In this document: positions 17,625-26,712 of the stretch, piece after piece
How positions within the stretch are numbered: the first letter of the stretch is position 1
Layout: each line of letters opens with the position of its first letter
Assembly: GCA_019912845.1 (NCBI GenBank)
Contig: JAIOHU010000149.1
Location: forward strand, 1-49,775
Source of the DNA: a bacterium
GTDB lineage: Bacteria; Electryoneota; Electryoneia; Electryoneales; Electryoneaceae
DNA: 49,775 bases
Direction of reading: 5' to 3'
Made by a program: the position numbers and the translations under genes
Notes under the pieces: model-generated
What the model was told of the DNA's origin: nothing
Databases searched by the model: none
What the model saw: only the letters and a program-made list of their open reading frames with translations

Positions 17625-19961
17625 ATGAATTTCTTATCCAAGAGTAAGACGATTGTAAACAAATTGATAGTGACGGGAATTGGGCGATCTTTAATTTCGT
17701 CTAACAGAGGTCGTACAATTCTGCTTTACTTAATTTTGGCACTACTGTTTTTTGTGAACCAGGGGCTTTCTGTAATTCATTATGTTCCAGGTGATTTTGA
17801 ACTCATCCAATCGGCGATTGACGTAAGCGAATCAGGCGATACCGTTCTAATTGGGCTGGGGGATTGGTACGAGCAATTGATGATTGAAAACACCGGAATC
17901 ACAGTAGCGAGCCGTTTCATATTTACCCATGATCTTCTTGACATAGAAGAAACCAGGATCATTGGAGGTTTTGAAGAACGTCCATTCACAATCAATTCAG
18001 TTGATCCCGATACGGTTAATTTAGTAGGTCTTACAATCCGTGAAGGGGAGGGGAATGGTGTAAATGTGCCGGGGGGGCTTCAAGCTGAAAATTCTTTCGT
18101 GGTTTTGCGTCATTTGATTTTCGAGGAAAACAGAGCTGGTTGGGGTGGATGTGCACGATTATTTAACTGTATCAGCTTGACTGAAAATTGCACTTTCAAG
18201 GATAGCCATGCAGAGCATACTGGTGGCGGTGTCAATTACGTTGAAGGATATGCTGAAATTGTAGGCTGTAATTTTATTGGAAACACCTCCTCCTGGTCAT
18301 CTGGAGGATTACTAACCGAAGACATGTCAGCTGTTATAGTAGATAATTTGTTTTACAATAATTTTGGCTGGCTGGCAGCGGGAGGAGCTCGCGTTAACCA
18401 TGGCCAACGAGTTGTCGTCAAAGGAAATCGTTTTATTCATAATTTTTCTGGATGGGGCGCAGGACTATTTGCAGTCGCTGATACGCTCCTTGTTATGAAT
18501 AATTTATTTGAAGACAACTATACTACCGAGGCAGACCACCGGTCGGGATCAGGATCGGGATTGGATATTATCCCAGATTGTCAATTTGTAGGAGTTAACG
18601 CGAATTCCTTTGTGGACAACCAGGCTGAAAGAAGTGGTGCTGGTGCAACAATAAGTGTTAATGCCCTTGTAAGTCGAAATATTTTTAGAAACAACCGTGC
18701 TCCTTTATCCTCAGCCTTTCTAACAACAACTGTCAATGGGGTTGCCGCACAAGTTCGTTTACGGCAAAATCTCTTCATAAATAATGGAATGCCTGCAGAT
18801 AGTCCAAATGTGTGGTATCGCGGGGCTGTTTCTGCGGCATGGGATAATGCAGCCATTCTGCAGGTGAACGACTTCCGATCTAATGAAATATCTGCTGCAG
18901 GGCTACACAACGGGCGTGGTACGCTTGAATTAACAAACAACTTCTGGGGGCATCCAACTGGTCCATACCATGAAGCACAAAACCCCATGGGCTTAGGTGA
19001 TACCGTTACTGCTGATAGTCCGGTGATACCATTTTCTGTAATACCTTTCACTGATTTTTATCCACCTTCAAACTTTAATTTACTCAGCCCATCTGATAAC
19101 GACACAAATTTGACTTTGCCAATACAGTTTTCATGGGAAATGTCATTTGATCCAGATGAGGGCGATAGCGTACGGTACCTGATTGAATTCTCTGAAGACA
19201 GTCTATTTAACATCTCTAAAAATTATCTAGTGAGTGAACTTCCCGAATTTGAGATATATCGTTTACTGTTTGAACAGTGGCACTATTGGCGCGTTGTTGC
19301 AGTCGACCTTCAGTGGCAACGCACATACAGCAACCAGGTTCATGCTCTCTATGCAACCAACATTCAAATTGCTCCAGCCCCTTTTTCACTTCTTGAGCCA
19401 GAAAATGGCTCAGAATTTCCGGATTCTGCACTTACTTTTTCATGGGAGGAGGCACTCGATAGTTCACTCCGTGATTCCGTGACCTATGAGCTCCAGTTTT
19501 CACATAGCTTTGACTTTCAAAATCCAACACTATACCAGGTTGGAGTTGACACTCAACTTGAAGTGAACCAATTACCAGAGCATGAAAATGTCCTTTATTG
19601 GCGAGTGCTAGCCAGAGACACAGGAGGGAACAGTACCCTATGTTCGCAGCCATTTTCCCTCAATGAAAATTCAATTAATCATAAATACAACGAAATTCCA
19701 TCTGAGTGGGATGTTAGCTCTGTATTTCCAAATCCTTTCAATTCTTACACACAAATCAAAATTGCAGTACCAGAGAACGACAGCGTGAGTATCCATGTTT
19801 TTGATATTACTGGTTCGATTGTTACTACGCTTTATAAGGGAGATGTGATGCCAGGGTACTTTTCTGTTGTCTGGGATGCTGAAGTGGCTTCAGGAATTTA
19901 TTTTGTGCAGCTACAGACGAAGAGGGATAATTATACAAAGAAAATAGCCTTAGTTAGATAA
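17625..19961 (+). CDS. Secreted right-handed beta-helix protein with T9SS sorting domain
   Basis: A 778-residue protein from ATG 17625, chosen because AAGGAA sits about 9 bases upstream. The N-terminus is long and basic before a hydrophobic stretch (ILLYLILALLFFVNQGLSVI), an extended signal peptide. Residues of about 60-460 are a parallel beta-helix, with repeated short strands of the N.F..N....GGG type (LIFEENRAGWGGC, CTFKDSHAEHTGGG, NRFIHNFSGWGAG, NLFEDNYTTEAD), as in pectin-lyase-fold surface proteins. Two fibronectin-like repeats follow (LLSPSDNDTNL ... ; LLEPENGSEF ...). The end is VFPNPFNSYTQIKI ... SGIYFVQL, a T9SS domain. No polysaccharide-lyase residues can be assigned with confidence; it may be an adhesin or a carbohydrate-binding protein. 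Confidence 0.88.
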   Translation: MNFLSKSKTIVNKLIVTGIGRSLISSNRGRTILLYLILALLFFVNQGLSVIHYVPGDFELIQSAIDVSESGDTVLIGLGDWYEQLMIENTGITVASRFIFTHDLLDIEETRIIGGFEERPFTINSVDPDTVNLVGLTIREGEGNGVNVPGGLQAENSFVVLRHLIFEENRAGWGGCARLFNCISLTENCTFKDSHAEHTGGGVNYVEGYAEIVGCNFIGNTSSWSSGGLLTEDMSAVIVDNLFYNNFGWLAAGGARVNHGQRVVVKGNRFIHNFSGWGAGLFAVADTLLVMNNLFEDNYTTEADHRSGSGSGLDIIPDCQFVGVNANSFVDNQAERSGAGATISVNALVSRNIFRNNRAPLSSAFLTTTVNGVAAQVRLRQNLFINNGMPADSPNVWYRGAVSAAWDNAAILQVNDFRSNEISAAGLHNGRGTLELTNNFWGHPTGPYHEAQNPMGLGDTVTADSPVIPFSVIPFTDFYPPSNFNLLSPSDNDTNLTLPIQFSWEMSFDPDEGDSVRYLIEFSEDSLFNISKNYLVSELPEFEIYRLLFEQWHYWRVVAVDLQWQRTYSNQVHALYATNIQIAPAPFSLLEPENGSEFPDSALTFSWEEALDSSLRDSVTYELQFSHSFDFQNPTLYQVGVDTQLEVNQLPEHENVLYWRVLARDTGGNSTLCSQPFSLNENSINHKYNEIPSEWDVSSVFPNPFNSYTQIKIAVPENDSVSIHVFDITGSIVTTLYKGDVMPGYFSVVWDAEVASGIYFVQLQTKRDNYTKKIALVR

Positions 19962-20340
19962 TATTAGAAGAAACTGGAGATGTAGCTGATTTTCTATTGA
20001 AACCAAAACACACACCCATTTTCATACACCGAATAAATCCATGTATATTCCTCTATTAGGTCACTATATAGATGGAATTCAAATAATAGCTCCTTCAATT
20101 TGCAGTAACCGTCAAACCTTCACATATTACAAAAACATGTCCGAGCATAATTTCTCGGTGAGGTGCGATATCTCACACCAGGCATTTTTCTGCTTGCGTA
20201 AATTACAAATTAATAGCATGTTGTGAGGTAAATTCACCCCGAACTAATTACTAAACTATTACAGACAGTGAAGGTTGATTGAACTACTTGCACGTATTGT
20301 CACAAACCTTCCACTTTAAACCTTCTTTAAGGGGATTGAA
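19962..20340 (+). other. Long leader region upstream of the protease gene
   Basis: This is 379 bases without a supported gene. A 61-codon frame at 20041-20226 has no ribosome site and no recognisable sequence. A small hairpin (GTGAG, 9-base loop, CTCAC) lies near 20159-20177. The Shine-Dalgarno-like AAGGGGATTG lies just before ATG 20341. The protease promoter must be in this region, but I cannot fix its boxes. Confidence 0.4.
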
Positions 20341-23300
20341 ATGAAAAGCGTAATGCTGGTGTGTGCGTTGGCTGTGCTGATGTTGGCAAGCTGGACGCTC
20401 CCTGTAAATGCCACACCTGCACTGACCGAGCCGGTACGCGAAATGATTTCAGATGCAGCTCCAGATGAGTTTATCCGAGTGGCTGTTATCATGGAAGACC
20501 GAATCGATGCAGACTACCTGATGTGGCTTGTAAAAGATGTACCAAGAAATGACCGTTCACCCATTATCTGGGAAGAACTGGTTTTACATGCAAAACTTAC
20601 CCAGGCGGATATCCTCGCCTATGTCGAGAAACAATCTCAGCTGGGGAAAGTTGAATTCTACCGTTCCATCAAAACCGCCAACGCTGTGCAATTGCGAGCT
20701 TTTCCCGAAGTTATTGAGGAGCTGGCGAACAGGCTGGATGTCGACAGAATTGTTGATGACCGAGCTTATCCGGTATTTCCACCCCCGATTGAGGATGATG
20801 GTCCAATCCACGACGAACTGGATGAGGTGGTTTGGAGCGTAGATTTAATCGATGCACCTGAAGTATGGGAGGATGGTTGGACTGGGGAAGATGTTCTGGT
20901 TGCTGTCATCGATTCAGGTGTCGACTACAATCACGGCGATCTCGCAGATCACATGTGGGATGGTGGTGATGAGTACCCGAACCATGGCTACAATTTTGAA
21001 AATGACAACAATAATCCGATGGATAACAACGGGCATGGAACTCATTGTTCCGGTTCCATCTGTAGCGATGGCACCGAAGGCGACACCGCCGGTGTAGCAT
21101 TCAACGCTACCCTGATGGCTTGTAAGGTAAGCCTCGGCATCAATGATGCAGCACAAGCAACCGTCTGGGCAGCACACGACTTCGTGGTTGAACAAGGTGT
21201 CGATGTTACCAGTATGTCCATGGGCTACATCACCGCATGGAATCCCGATAGAACTGTGTGGCGTGGTCAGTATGAGATGTTGCACGCTGCCGGGATTATT
21301 AATATCGTCGCCGCTGGCAATGAAGCTCATACTCCTCCTCCAGAAAGTCATCGTACTCCCGGAAATGTTCCTTCTCCCTGGCGTAGCCCCGATGAAATCG
21401 AAGAGGGTGGACGAGGTGGTGTCATAACAGTTGGCGCAACAACCAATCAGGATCAAATAGCTGGTTTTTCCAGTCTTGGACCAGTTACCTGGGAGAATAT
21501 CGATGAATACTGGGATTATCCGCTTGGTGATGGTCACGTTGGCATGATCTCCCCCGATGTAAGTGCTCCTGGAGACCAGGTTCGTTCCTGCATGCGTGGT
21601 GGCGGTTATACCAATATGAGCGGAACATCCATGGCAACCCCGCATGTTGCCGGTCTGGTCTGCCTCCTGCTCAGCAAAGCACCAAATCTTGAACCGGAAC
21701 AAATTGACGAAATTCTGCAAACAACCGCCATTGATTTAGGCGATCCTGGAAAAGATAATGTCTTCGGTGCGGGACGAATCGACTGCCCGGCAGCCATGGA
21801 TGAAGCAATCACTGCTACTGGTTTTCTCTCCGGAACAGTTGTTGATTTGGAAACCGGACTGCCACTTGCTGGAGTGTCCATGGAAACACCTAATGATGAT
21901 GATTACATCTTCACCACCGACGAAAATGGTGAGTTTGATGTTGAGATCATCATAGGTGACTACTACCTGCACCTGCAACATCCCGGCTTTAACCCAATTA
22001 CTACTGACTCGTTCACAATCATCGAAAATGAAGAGCTTGAACTTTTCTTCGAGATGACACATCCTGAATTTAACAGTGATACTCAGGAAATTTCCCTCGA
22101 TGCTTTGGTCGATGATCAGGTTGCTACCAGCCTGACCTTGAGCAACTCTGGAAATGGTGTTCTTGATTATTCCTTCAGAGTTCAGTTCAACGAACCTGAA
22201 TTAGATGAACCGTGGGATGTGATCGGTGGTTTCCAATTGGCAAATGCCGAACGTCGCAATCGCGGTGTAACCTGGTGGAATGACGAATTCTGGGTATGTG
22301 GTTCTGATAATGATGATATCGGATACAATAAACTGTACCGCTATTCCGCCGACGGAGCTCTTCTGGGTGAATATAATCAACCAGTAGCGAACCATAGCTC
22401 AGCCGGATTTTTCGAAGTTACAACCGATGGCGAATATCTTTATGGCGCAGATCGCGGTATGCTTTATCAAATGCTGTTCGAAGGAAACGCTGTTGAATTG
22501 ATCGACTCATGGGAATTAAGCCAGAATAACGTCGGCTACCTCGCTTACGATGTTGATCGTAACCAATTCTGGGTGGGTGACCGTCTAGAGGATATGGTTG
22601 CTGGAGTAGACCTCAATGGAAATACGCTGATTGAATATGATGAGCCTGATGGCGCAAGGGGTATGGGTTATTACGGCGATGATCCACAAGGTTATACGCT
22701 CTATTTCATCTGCCAGGATGATATGACTACGAATATCACCAAAATGCATCCCGAAACTGGCGAAACAATGGTCGTCCATACATTCCCGGAATACATCGAC
22801 GCAACGGGAAGTGATATCTCCAACACCTATAATCCGTTGGTATGGAGCATGATGACCGTCGCGGATGGTGGCAATGTTGATGATATCGTCATTTATGAAG
22901 TCGCCTTGAATGCCCGTTGGATTGATATAGAACCAGATCGAGGAAGCATCACTGCCGGAAACGAACAGCAGGTTGATATTACCATTTTCACCGACGGTTT
23001 TGATCCCCGTATCTACAGTGCCTGGCTGCGTATTAACCACACTGCCATCGAAGGCAATTTCATCATCCCATTGGAGATCAATGTCCAGGGTGAAATTTTA
23101 CCTCCATGCGATCCCTATTTTGTCGCGGTGGAGCCGACTGGTGATCCCTATTCAATTGTGATCGACCAAGCATTACTCGATGGCGAACCATTGGGACGTT
23201 GCGACGAAATTGCTGTTTTTGACGGCGACATCTGTGTCGGTGTTGGTAGATTTGAAGAAGATGGTCAATACCCGCTTCCTTTCCCCGCATGGGGAGAAAA

Positions 23301-24630
23301 TGAGGAATTTGAACTTCCCGGATTTACTGACGGACACCCGGTAGACTTCCGTATCTGGAGCGCTGAATTGCAGGAAGAATTTGCAGTTGAAGCGATACCG
23401 TTAAATAATCCCGATGGAATTTTCGGATTTGGTCCCTACTACCTGGTTCAGATTGATCACAATACCGGTGGTGCACAGCAACTGACAATTCCATTGCAGG
23501 GCAACTATTTTGAACTGATTTCCACCAACCTGACACCACCCGACTTGAACGCGATCAGTGTATTCAATCCAATCGACAACCTGGTTATTGTCTATCAGGA
23601 TGATGGTGGGATTTTCCTGCCGCCATTCATCAATACCATTGGAAATGTCAATGTAGCTGAAGGATACAAGCTATTCTGCGAAGCGGCTTCTGAACTGGTA
23701 ATCAGCGGAACTCCCGTTGATGTCGAAACGGAATATACCGCTCTGGCAGCACGGTGGAATTGGATCGGCTACCCCTTCGACCATCCGGTCAACCCCGAGG
23801 AAGCACTCGAGCATGTTGGTGATAACATCGCCATCGTGCAAAATGACGATGGTCAATTCTGGATTCCAGATTTTCTGAATACCATATTTGATGGGATGCA
23901 ACCCGGCGAAGGGTATTTCATCTTCGTCACAGAAGAACTGACCTTCCAGTATCAGGATGGTGCTGTACTCGCCAGTGATCCAGCAGTTTCACTGGACAAT
24001 CAGATGGAAGGCGTTGAAAAAACTGGTCAGCCCTGGATTGTGTTAGCCCAACTGAGTGATGAACTGTTAATGCAAGGTGCGTCTGTGCTTGAGCTTTATG
24101 ACAGCAACATTCTAGTCGGAAAAGCGGCGATTGATGAATCCTCACTGCATGAATTGAACAATGTTACTACTCTGCCAGTGGTTACCTGGGCAGGTTCTGA
24201 TGAACACAATCTTACTGGGTTCACAAACGGTCATGCACTCGATGTTGTTGTACGTAATGAAGCGGGCAGCAAGCTCGCGGTCATGCATAACGGCAACTCG
24301 ATCAAGCTGGGCGATGGTCCGTACGGCATCCTGAGCCTCGAATCCGCAGCACTGCCGACAGAATTTGCAGTGGGACAGGGCTATCCGAACCCATTCAACC
24401 CGAGCATAACCATCCCGTTCGCACTACCGGAGCAGGGACAGGTTGATATAGCCGTCTTTGATCTCCTGGGACGCGAAGTTTTCCACGCTTCAAATACCTA
24501 TGAAGCTGGAAAACATCGTTTCATGTATAATGCTGACCAGAGCGGGCAACTCGATGGAAGTGGCGTCTACTTCCTGCAGGTTCGTTATCATGATCAAGTG
24601 AAAACTCAGAAGATTCTACTGCTGAAATAA
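20341..24630 (+). CDS. Secreted subtilisin-like serine protease (S8) with T9SS sorting domain
   Basis: A 1429-residue extracellular protease. A signal peptide (MKSVMLVCALAVLMLASWTLPVNA) and an inhibitor-like propeptide (about 25-150) precede the S8 domain (about 170-500). The triad is complete: D191 (VAVIDSGVDYNH), H232 (NGHGTHCSG) and S430 (GTSMATPHVAG), with the oxyanion Asn in VAAGNEA. Next are a carboxypeptidase-regulatory-like sandwich (about 495-570, GFLSGTVVDLETGLPLAGV), an Ig-like segment, a six-bladed-like region (about 610-860), and two internally repeated modules. One module pair has IVYQDDGGIFLPPF / IVQNDDGQFWIPDF; the other has LPGFTDGHPVDF / LTGFTNGHALDV. The C-terminus is GYPNPFNPSITIPF ... 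GVYFLQV, a T9SS domain. It is probably autoprocessed and surface-released, with a nutrient-scavenging or processing role. Confidence 0.95.
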   Translation: MKSVMLVCALAVLMLASWTLPVNATPALTEPVREMISDAAPDEFIRVAVIMEDRIDADYLMWLVKDVPRNDRSPIIWEELVLHAKLTQADILAYVEKQSQLGKVEFYRSIKTANAVQLRAFPEVIEELANRLDVDRIVDDRAYPVFPPPIEDDGPIHDELDEVVWSVDLIDAPEVWEDGWTGEDVLVAVIDSGVDYNHGDLADHMWDGGDEYPNHGYNFENDNNNPMDNNGHGTHCSGSICSDGTEGDTAGVAFNATLMACKVSLGINDAAQATVWAAHDFVVEQGVDVTSMSMGYITAWNPDRTVWRGQYEMLHAAGIINIVAAGNEAHTPPPESHRTPGNVPSPWRSPDEIEEGGRGGVITVGATTNQDQIAGFSSLGPVTWENIDEYWDYPLGDGHVGMISPDVSAPGDQVRSCMRGGGYTNMSGTSMATPHVAGLVCLLLSKAPNLEPEQIDEILQTTAIDLGDPGKDNVFGAGRIDCPAAMDEAITATGFLSGTVVDLETGLPLAGVSMETPNDDDYIFTTDENGEFDVEIIIGDYYLHLQHPGFNPITTDSFTIIENEELELFFEMTHPEFNSDTQEISLDALVDDQVATSLTLSNSGNGVLDYSFRVQFNEPELDEPWDVIGGFQLANAERRNRGVTWWNDEFWVCGSDNDDIGYNKLYRYSADGALLGEYNQPVANHSSAGFFEVTTDGEYLYGADRGMLYQMLFEGNAVELIDSWELSQNNVGYLAYDVDRNQFWVGDRLEDMVAGVDLNGNTLIEYDEPDGARGMGYYGDDPQGYTLYFICQDDMTTNITKMHPETGETMVVHTFPEYIDATGSDISNTYNPLVWSMMTVADGGNVDDIVIYEVALNARWIDIEPDRGSITAGNEQQVDITIFTDGFDPRIYSAWLRINHTAIEGNFIIPLEINVQGEILPPCDPYFVAVEPTGDPYSIVIDQALLDGEPLGRCDEIAVFDGDICVGVGRFEEDGQYPLPFPAWGENEEFELPGFTDGHPVDFRIWSAELQEEFAVEAIPLNNPDGIFGFGPYYLVQIDHNTGGAQQLTIPLQGNYFELISTNLTPPDLNAISVFNPIDNLVIVYQDDGGIFLPPFINTIGNVNVAEGYKLFCEAASELVISGTPVDVETEYTALAARWNWIGYPFDHPVNPEEALEHVGDNIAIVQNDDGQFWIPDFLNTIFDGMQPGEGYFIFVTEELTFQYQDGAVLASDPAVSLDNQMEGVEKTGQPWIVLAQLSDELLMQGASVLELYDSNILVGKAAIDESSLHELNNVTTLPVVTWAGSDEHNLTGFTNGHALDVVVRNEAGSKLAVMHNGNSIKLGDGPYGILSLESAALPTEFAVGQGYPNPFNPSITIPFALPEQGQVDIAVFDLLGREVFHASNTYEAGKHRFMYNADQSGQLDGSGVYFLQVRYHDQVKTQKILLLK

Positions 24631-24649
24631 AAACAGCCTTTATTTTGCA

Positions 24650-24682
24650 ACGCACCATGTTAACAGCATGGTGCGTTTTTTT
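24650..24682 (+). terminator. Intrinsic terminator
   Basis: A perfect 10-bp stem, ACGCACCATG / CATGGTGCGT with a 7-base loop, runs into seven T residues. It begins 20 bases after the stop of the subtilisin-like protease gene. Confidence 0.93.
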
Positions 24683-24731
24683 GTTTACCTGGAACTCCAC
24701 TATATTAAACCCTCATCGAATTCCTGCGTCC

Positions 24732-24868
24732 TACTAGTGGATCAATTCATCTGGAATGACAGATTGGCCCTGGATTTATCCAGGGTCTAATAGGTTCATT
24801 ACTGGAGTTATTAAACATTGGATAAGTCCAATGCCAACAGTCAAAGCATCTGAGTTGATCCACCAGTA
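24732..24868. repeat. Dispersed MITE-like repeat, copy A
   Basis: A 137-base non-coding element bounded by 14-base inverted ends, TACTAGTGGATCAA and TTGATCCACCAGTA (13 of 14 match). Inside are two hairpins: CCCTGGA-TTTA-TCCAGGG (24769-24786) and CATTGGA-TAAG-TCCAATG. The internal 90 bases (24760-24850) align almost end to end with a second copy at 34052-34141, and the second hairpin recurs at 48543-48572. It lies between the protease terminator and the DUF1566 gene. Confidence 0.8.
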
Positions 24869-24895
24869 ACTGCAAAATCAAACAGGGAGTAAAAA

Positions 24896-26458
24896 ATGAA
24901 CTCAACTCACACACTGAAGAGCAGGAAAAAAAGCAAATCCGCTTTCAATATTATACTCGTTTTCCTGACGATACTGGCATTCGCAATCACAACATCTGCA
25001 CAGAATTACAGGATAGTCGATACCGGTCAGGTGGAGTATTACGACAATGACAGCCCAATTGCCGCGCCTGAAGCAGGAGACGCATTTTACGGGCAGGACG
25101 CACAGTTTGAAGGTTTTCAACCAACTTACCAGGACAATGGTGACGGCACAGTAACCGACTTGAACACCGGCTTGATGTGGATGCAGGCGCGTGGTGAGAA
25201 GATGAGCTGGGCGGATGCATACCTGATGGCGGAAAATCTCGAACTCGCGGGATATGACGACTGGCGGTTGCCCTCAATCAAAGAATTATATTCGCTGATC
25301 CTATTTTCCGGAAATATGGGAACCAATGAAGAGACCTCTTCGCCTTTCCTCGATGATTCGATCTTTGACTTTGTCTACGGCGACACCAACCAGGGTGAAC
25401 GGTTCATTGACTGCCAGGACTGGTCGTCAACACAGTATATCGCATTCACCATGATGAATGACAGCACGGTGTTCGGTGTTAATTTCGCCGATGGCAGGAT
25501 TAAAGGCTATCCCAAATATCAACCCGGAACAAACAATACTGAGCCTTATGAATTGTATGCCCGTTTTGTACGTGGAAATGCAGCGTATGGAACAAATGAT
25601 TTTATCGACAATGGCGATGGTACGGTGACTGATCAGGCAACTGGTTTGATGTGGATGCAGGAAGATAGTGATGAGGGCTTGAACTGGGAAGAGGCTCTCC
25701 AATTTGTACAAACCAAAAATTCGGAAAATTATCTGGGGCACAGTGACTGGCGTCTCCCCAATGCCAAGGAATTGCAGAGTATAGTCGATTATAGCCGTGC
25801 GCCGGATGTGACCGAATCCCCTGCGATTGATCCGGTTTTTTATGTTTCAGAACTGGAGGGTGGTGAGTATCCCTTCTTCTGGACGAATACCACCCATTTG
25901 GATGGACCGCCGAACCTGCAATACTCTAAGGCGGTGTATGTCTGCTTTGGTGAAGCTAACGGATGGATGGAAGCACCTCCTGGTTCAGGCAATTTCCAGC
26001 TCTTCGATGTCCATGGCGCTGGTGCGCAGCGTAGCGATTTTAAAGCGGGTGATCCCGATGATTATCCACATGGGAATGGTCCGCAGGGGGATGTGGTACG
26101 TATTAACAATTATGTGCGGATGGTTCGTACTGCAGACCTGAACACTGTCCCGGATCAAGGCAACTCGGGTGCAACGCTGAATTCATTTGTCCTGCATCAG
26201 AATTACCCGAATCCATTTAACCCATCAACTACAATTTCGTTCGATCTGCGGGAATCGGCACAAGTCAAACTTGAAATCTTTAATACGAACGGGCGATTGA
26301 TAGAAACTCTTATAAATAATACACTTACAACAGGGCACCATAGTGTTGAATGGAACATGGAAAATTCTAATATAAATCAACTGGCAAGTGGATTGTTCTT
26401 TTACAAGCTGCAAGTCGGACTGGAAGAACAGACGGCGCAGATGATGCTGATAAAGTAA
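24896..26458 (+). CDS. Secreted protein with two DUF1566 domains and T9SS sorting domain
   Basis: A 520-residue protein with a basic signal peptide (SRKKSKSAFNIILVFLTILAF, cleavage near TTSAQ). Two DUF1566 (Lcl C-terminal-like) domains follow. The first starts DNGDGTVTDLNTGLMWMQ (about 80-230) and the second DNGDGTVTDQATGLMWMQ (about 240-425); both contain the usual DDWRLP / SDWRLP motif with KEL after it. These domains resemble the C-type-lectin/FGE-like fold found in surface proteins and are probably binding modules. The C-terminus is NYPNPFNPSTTISF ... SGLFFYKL, a T9SS sorting domain. The start is supported by AGGGAGT, 6-7 bases upstream. Its function is unknown beyond surface exposure. 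Confidence 0.9.
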   Translation: MNSTHTLKSRKKSKSAFNIILVFLTILAFAITTSAQNYRIVDTGQVEYYDNDSPIAAPEAGDAFYGQDAQFEGFQPTYQDNGDGTVTDLNTGLMWMQARGEKMSWADAYLMAENLELAGYDDWRLPSIKELYSLILFSGNMGTNEETSSPFLDDSIFDFVYGDTNQGERFIDCQDWSSTQYIAFTMMNDSTVFGVNFADGRIKGYPKYQPGTNNTEPYELYARFVRGNAAYGTNDFIDNGDGTVTDQATGLMWMQEDSDEGLNWEEALQFVQTKNSENYLGHSDWRLPNAKELQSIVDYSRAPDVTESPAIDPVFYVSELEGGEYPFFWTNTTHLDGPPNLQYSKAVYVCFGEANGWMEAPPGSGNFQLFDVHGAGAQRSDFKAGDPDDYPHGNGPQGDVVRINNYVRMVRTADLNTVPDQGNSGATLNSFVLHQNYPNPFNPSTTISFDLRESAQVKLEIFNTNGRLIETLINNTLTTGHHSVEWNMENSNINQLASGLFFYKLQVGLEEQTAQMMLIK

Positions 26459-26486
26459 GATGAAAACTTTTCATACCTTCCGCGCG

Positions 26487-26566
26487 TAACGTGGCATGTA
26501 GTCGAAACGGGCGGGACGCCCGTGCTACAGCGTAGCATGGTCGTCCCGGCCATGCATACCAACGTT
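26487..26566. repeat. Compound palindromic element (three hairpins in tandem)
   Basis: Three perfect or near-perfect hairpins lie head to tail: CGGGCG-GGA-CGCCCG (26508-26522), TGCTAC-AGC-GTAGCA (26523-26537) and GCATGGTC-GTCCC-GGCCATGC (26535-26555, one G-T pair). They are flanked by imperfect inverted ends (AACGTGGCATG and CATGCATACCAACGTT). This dense, GC-rich palindromy is unlike the surrounding AT-rich spacer and is typical of a REP/MITE-type element. It may also act as a transcription terminator for the DUF1566 gene. Confidence 0.7.
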
Positions 26567-26656
26567 TATGATTACCTACAGATACTGCAGAACGTATCCA
26601 ACGACAGGAATTTTCTCCAAGAAACTCATTTATCTCAGATACGAGCCTCTGGAGTT

Positions 26657-26686
26657 AACTTGCAAGTTTAATCTATACTTGCAAGT
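26657..26686. promoter_or_regulatory. Tandem palindromic operator upstream of AbiEi-like gene
   Basis: Two copies of the palindrome ACTTGCAAGT lie at 26658-26667 and 26677-26686, with centres 19 bases apart. The first extends to the 12-base palindrome AACTTGCAAGTT. They end 26 bases before the likely ATG, where an autoregulatory DNA-binding protein would bind. Confidence 0.7.
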
Positions 26687-26712
26687 TTGAGGTTTTGAGT
26701 GCACTTTGCACC

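Noticed and set aside
20041..20226. 61-codon ORF in the protease leader
   Set aside because: No ribosome site, no family resemblance, and codon pattern unlike neighbours.
20914..21720. 268-codon minus-strand ORF
   Set aside because: It is antisense to the catalytic domain of the S8 protease, whose triad motifs are unambiguous; the product is rich in His/Cys/Thr with no recognisable motif.
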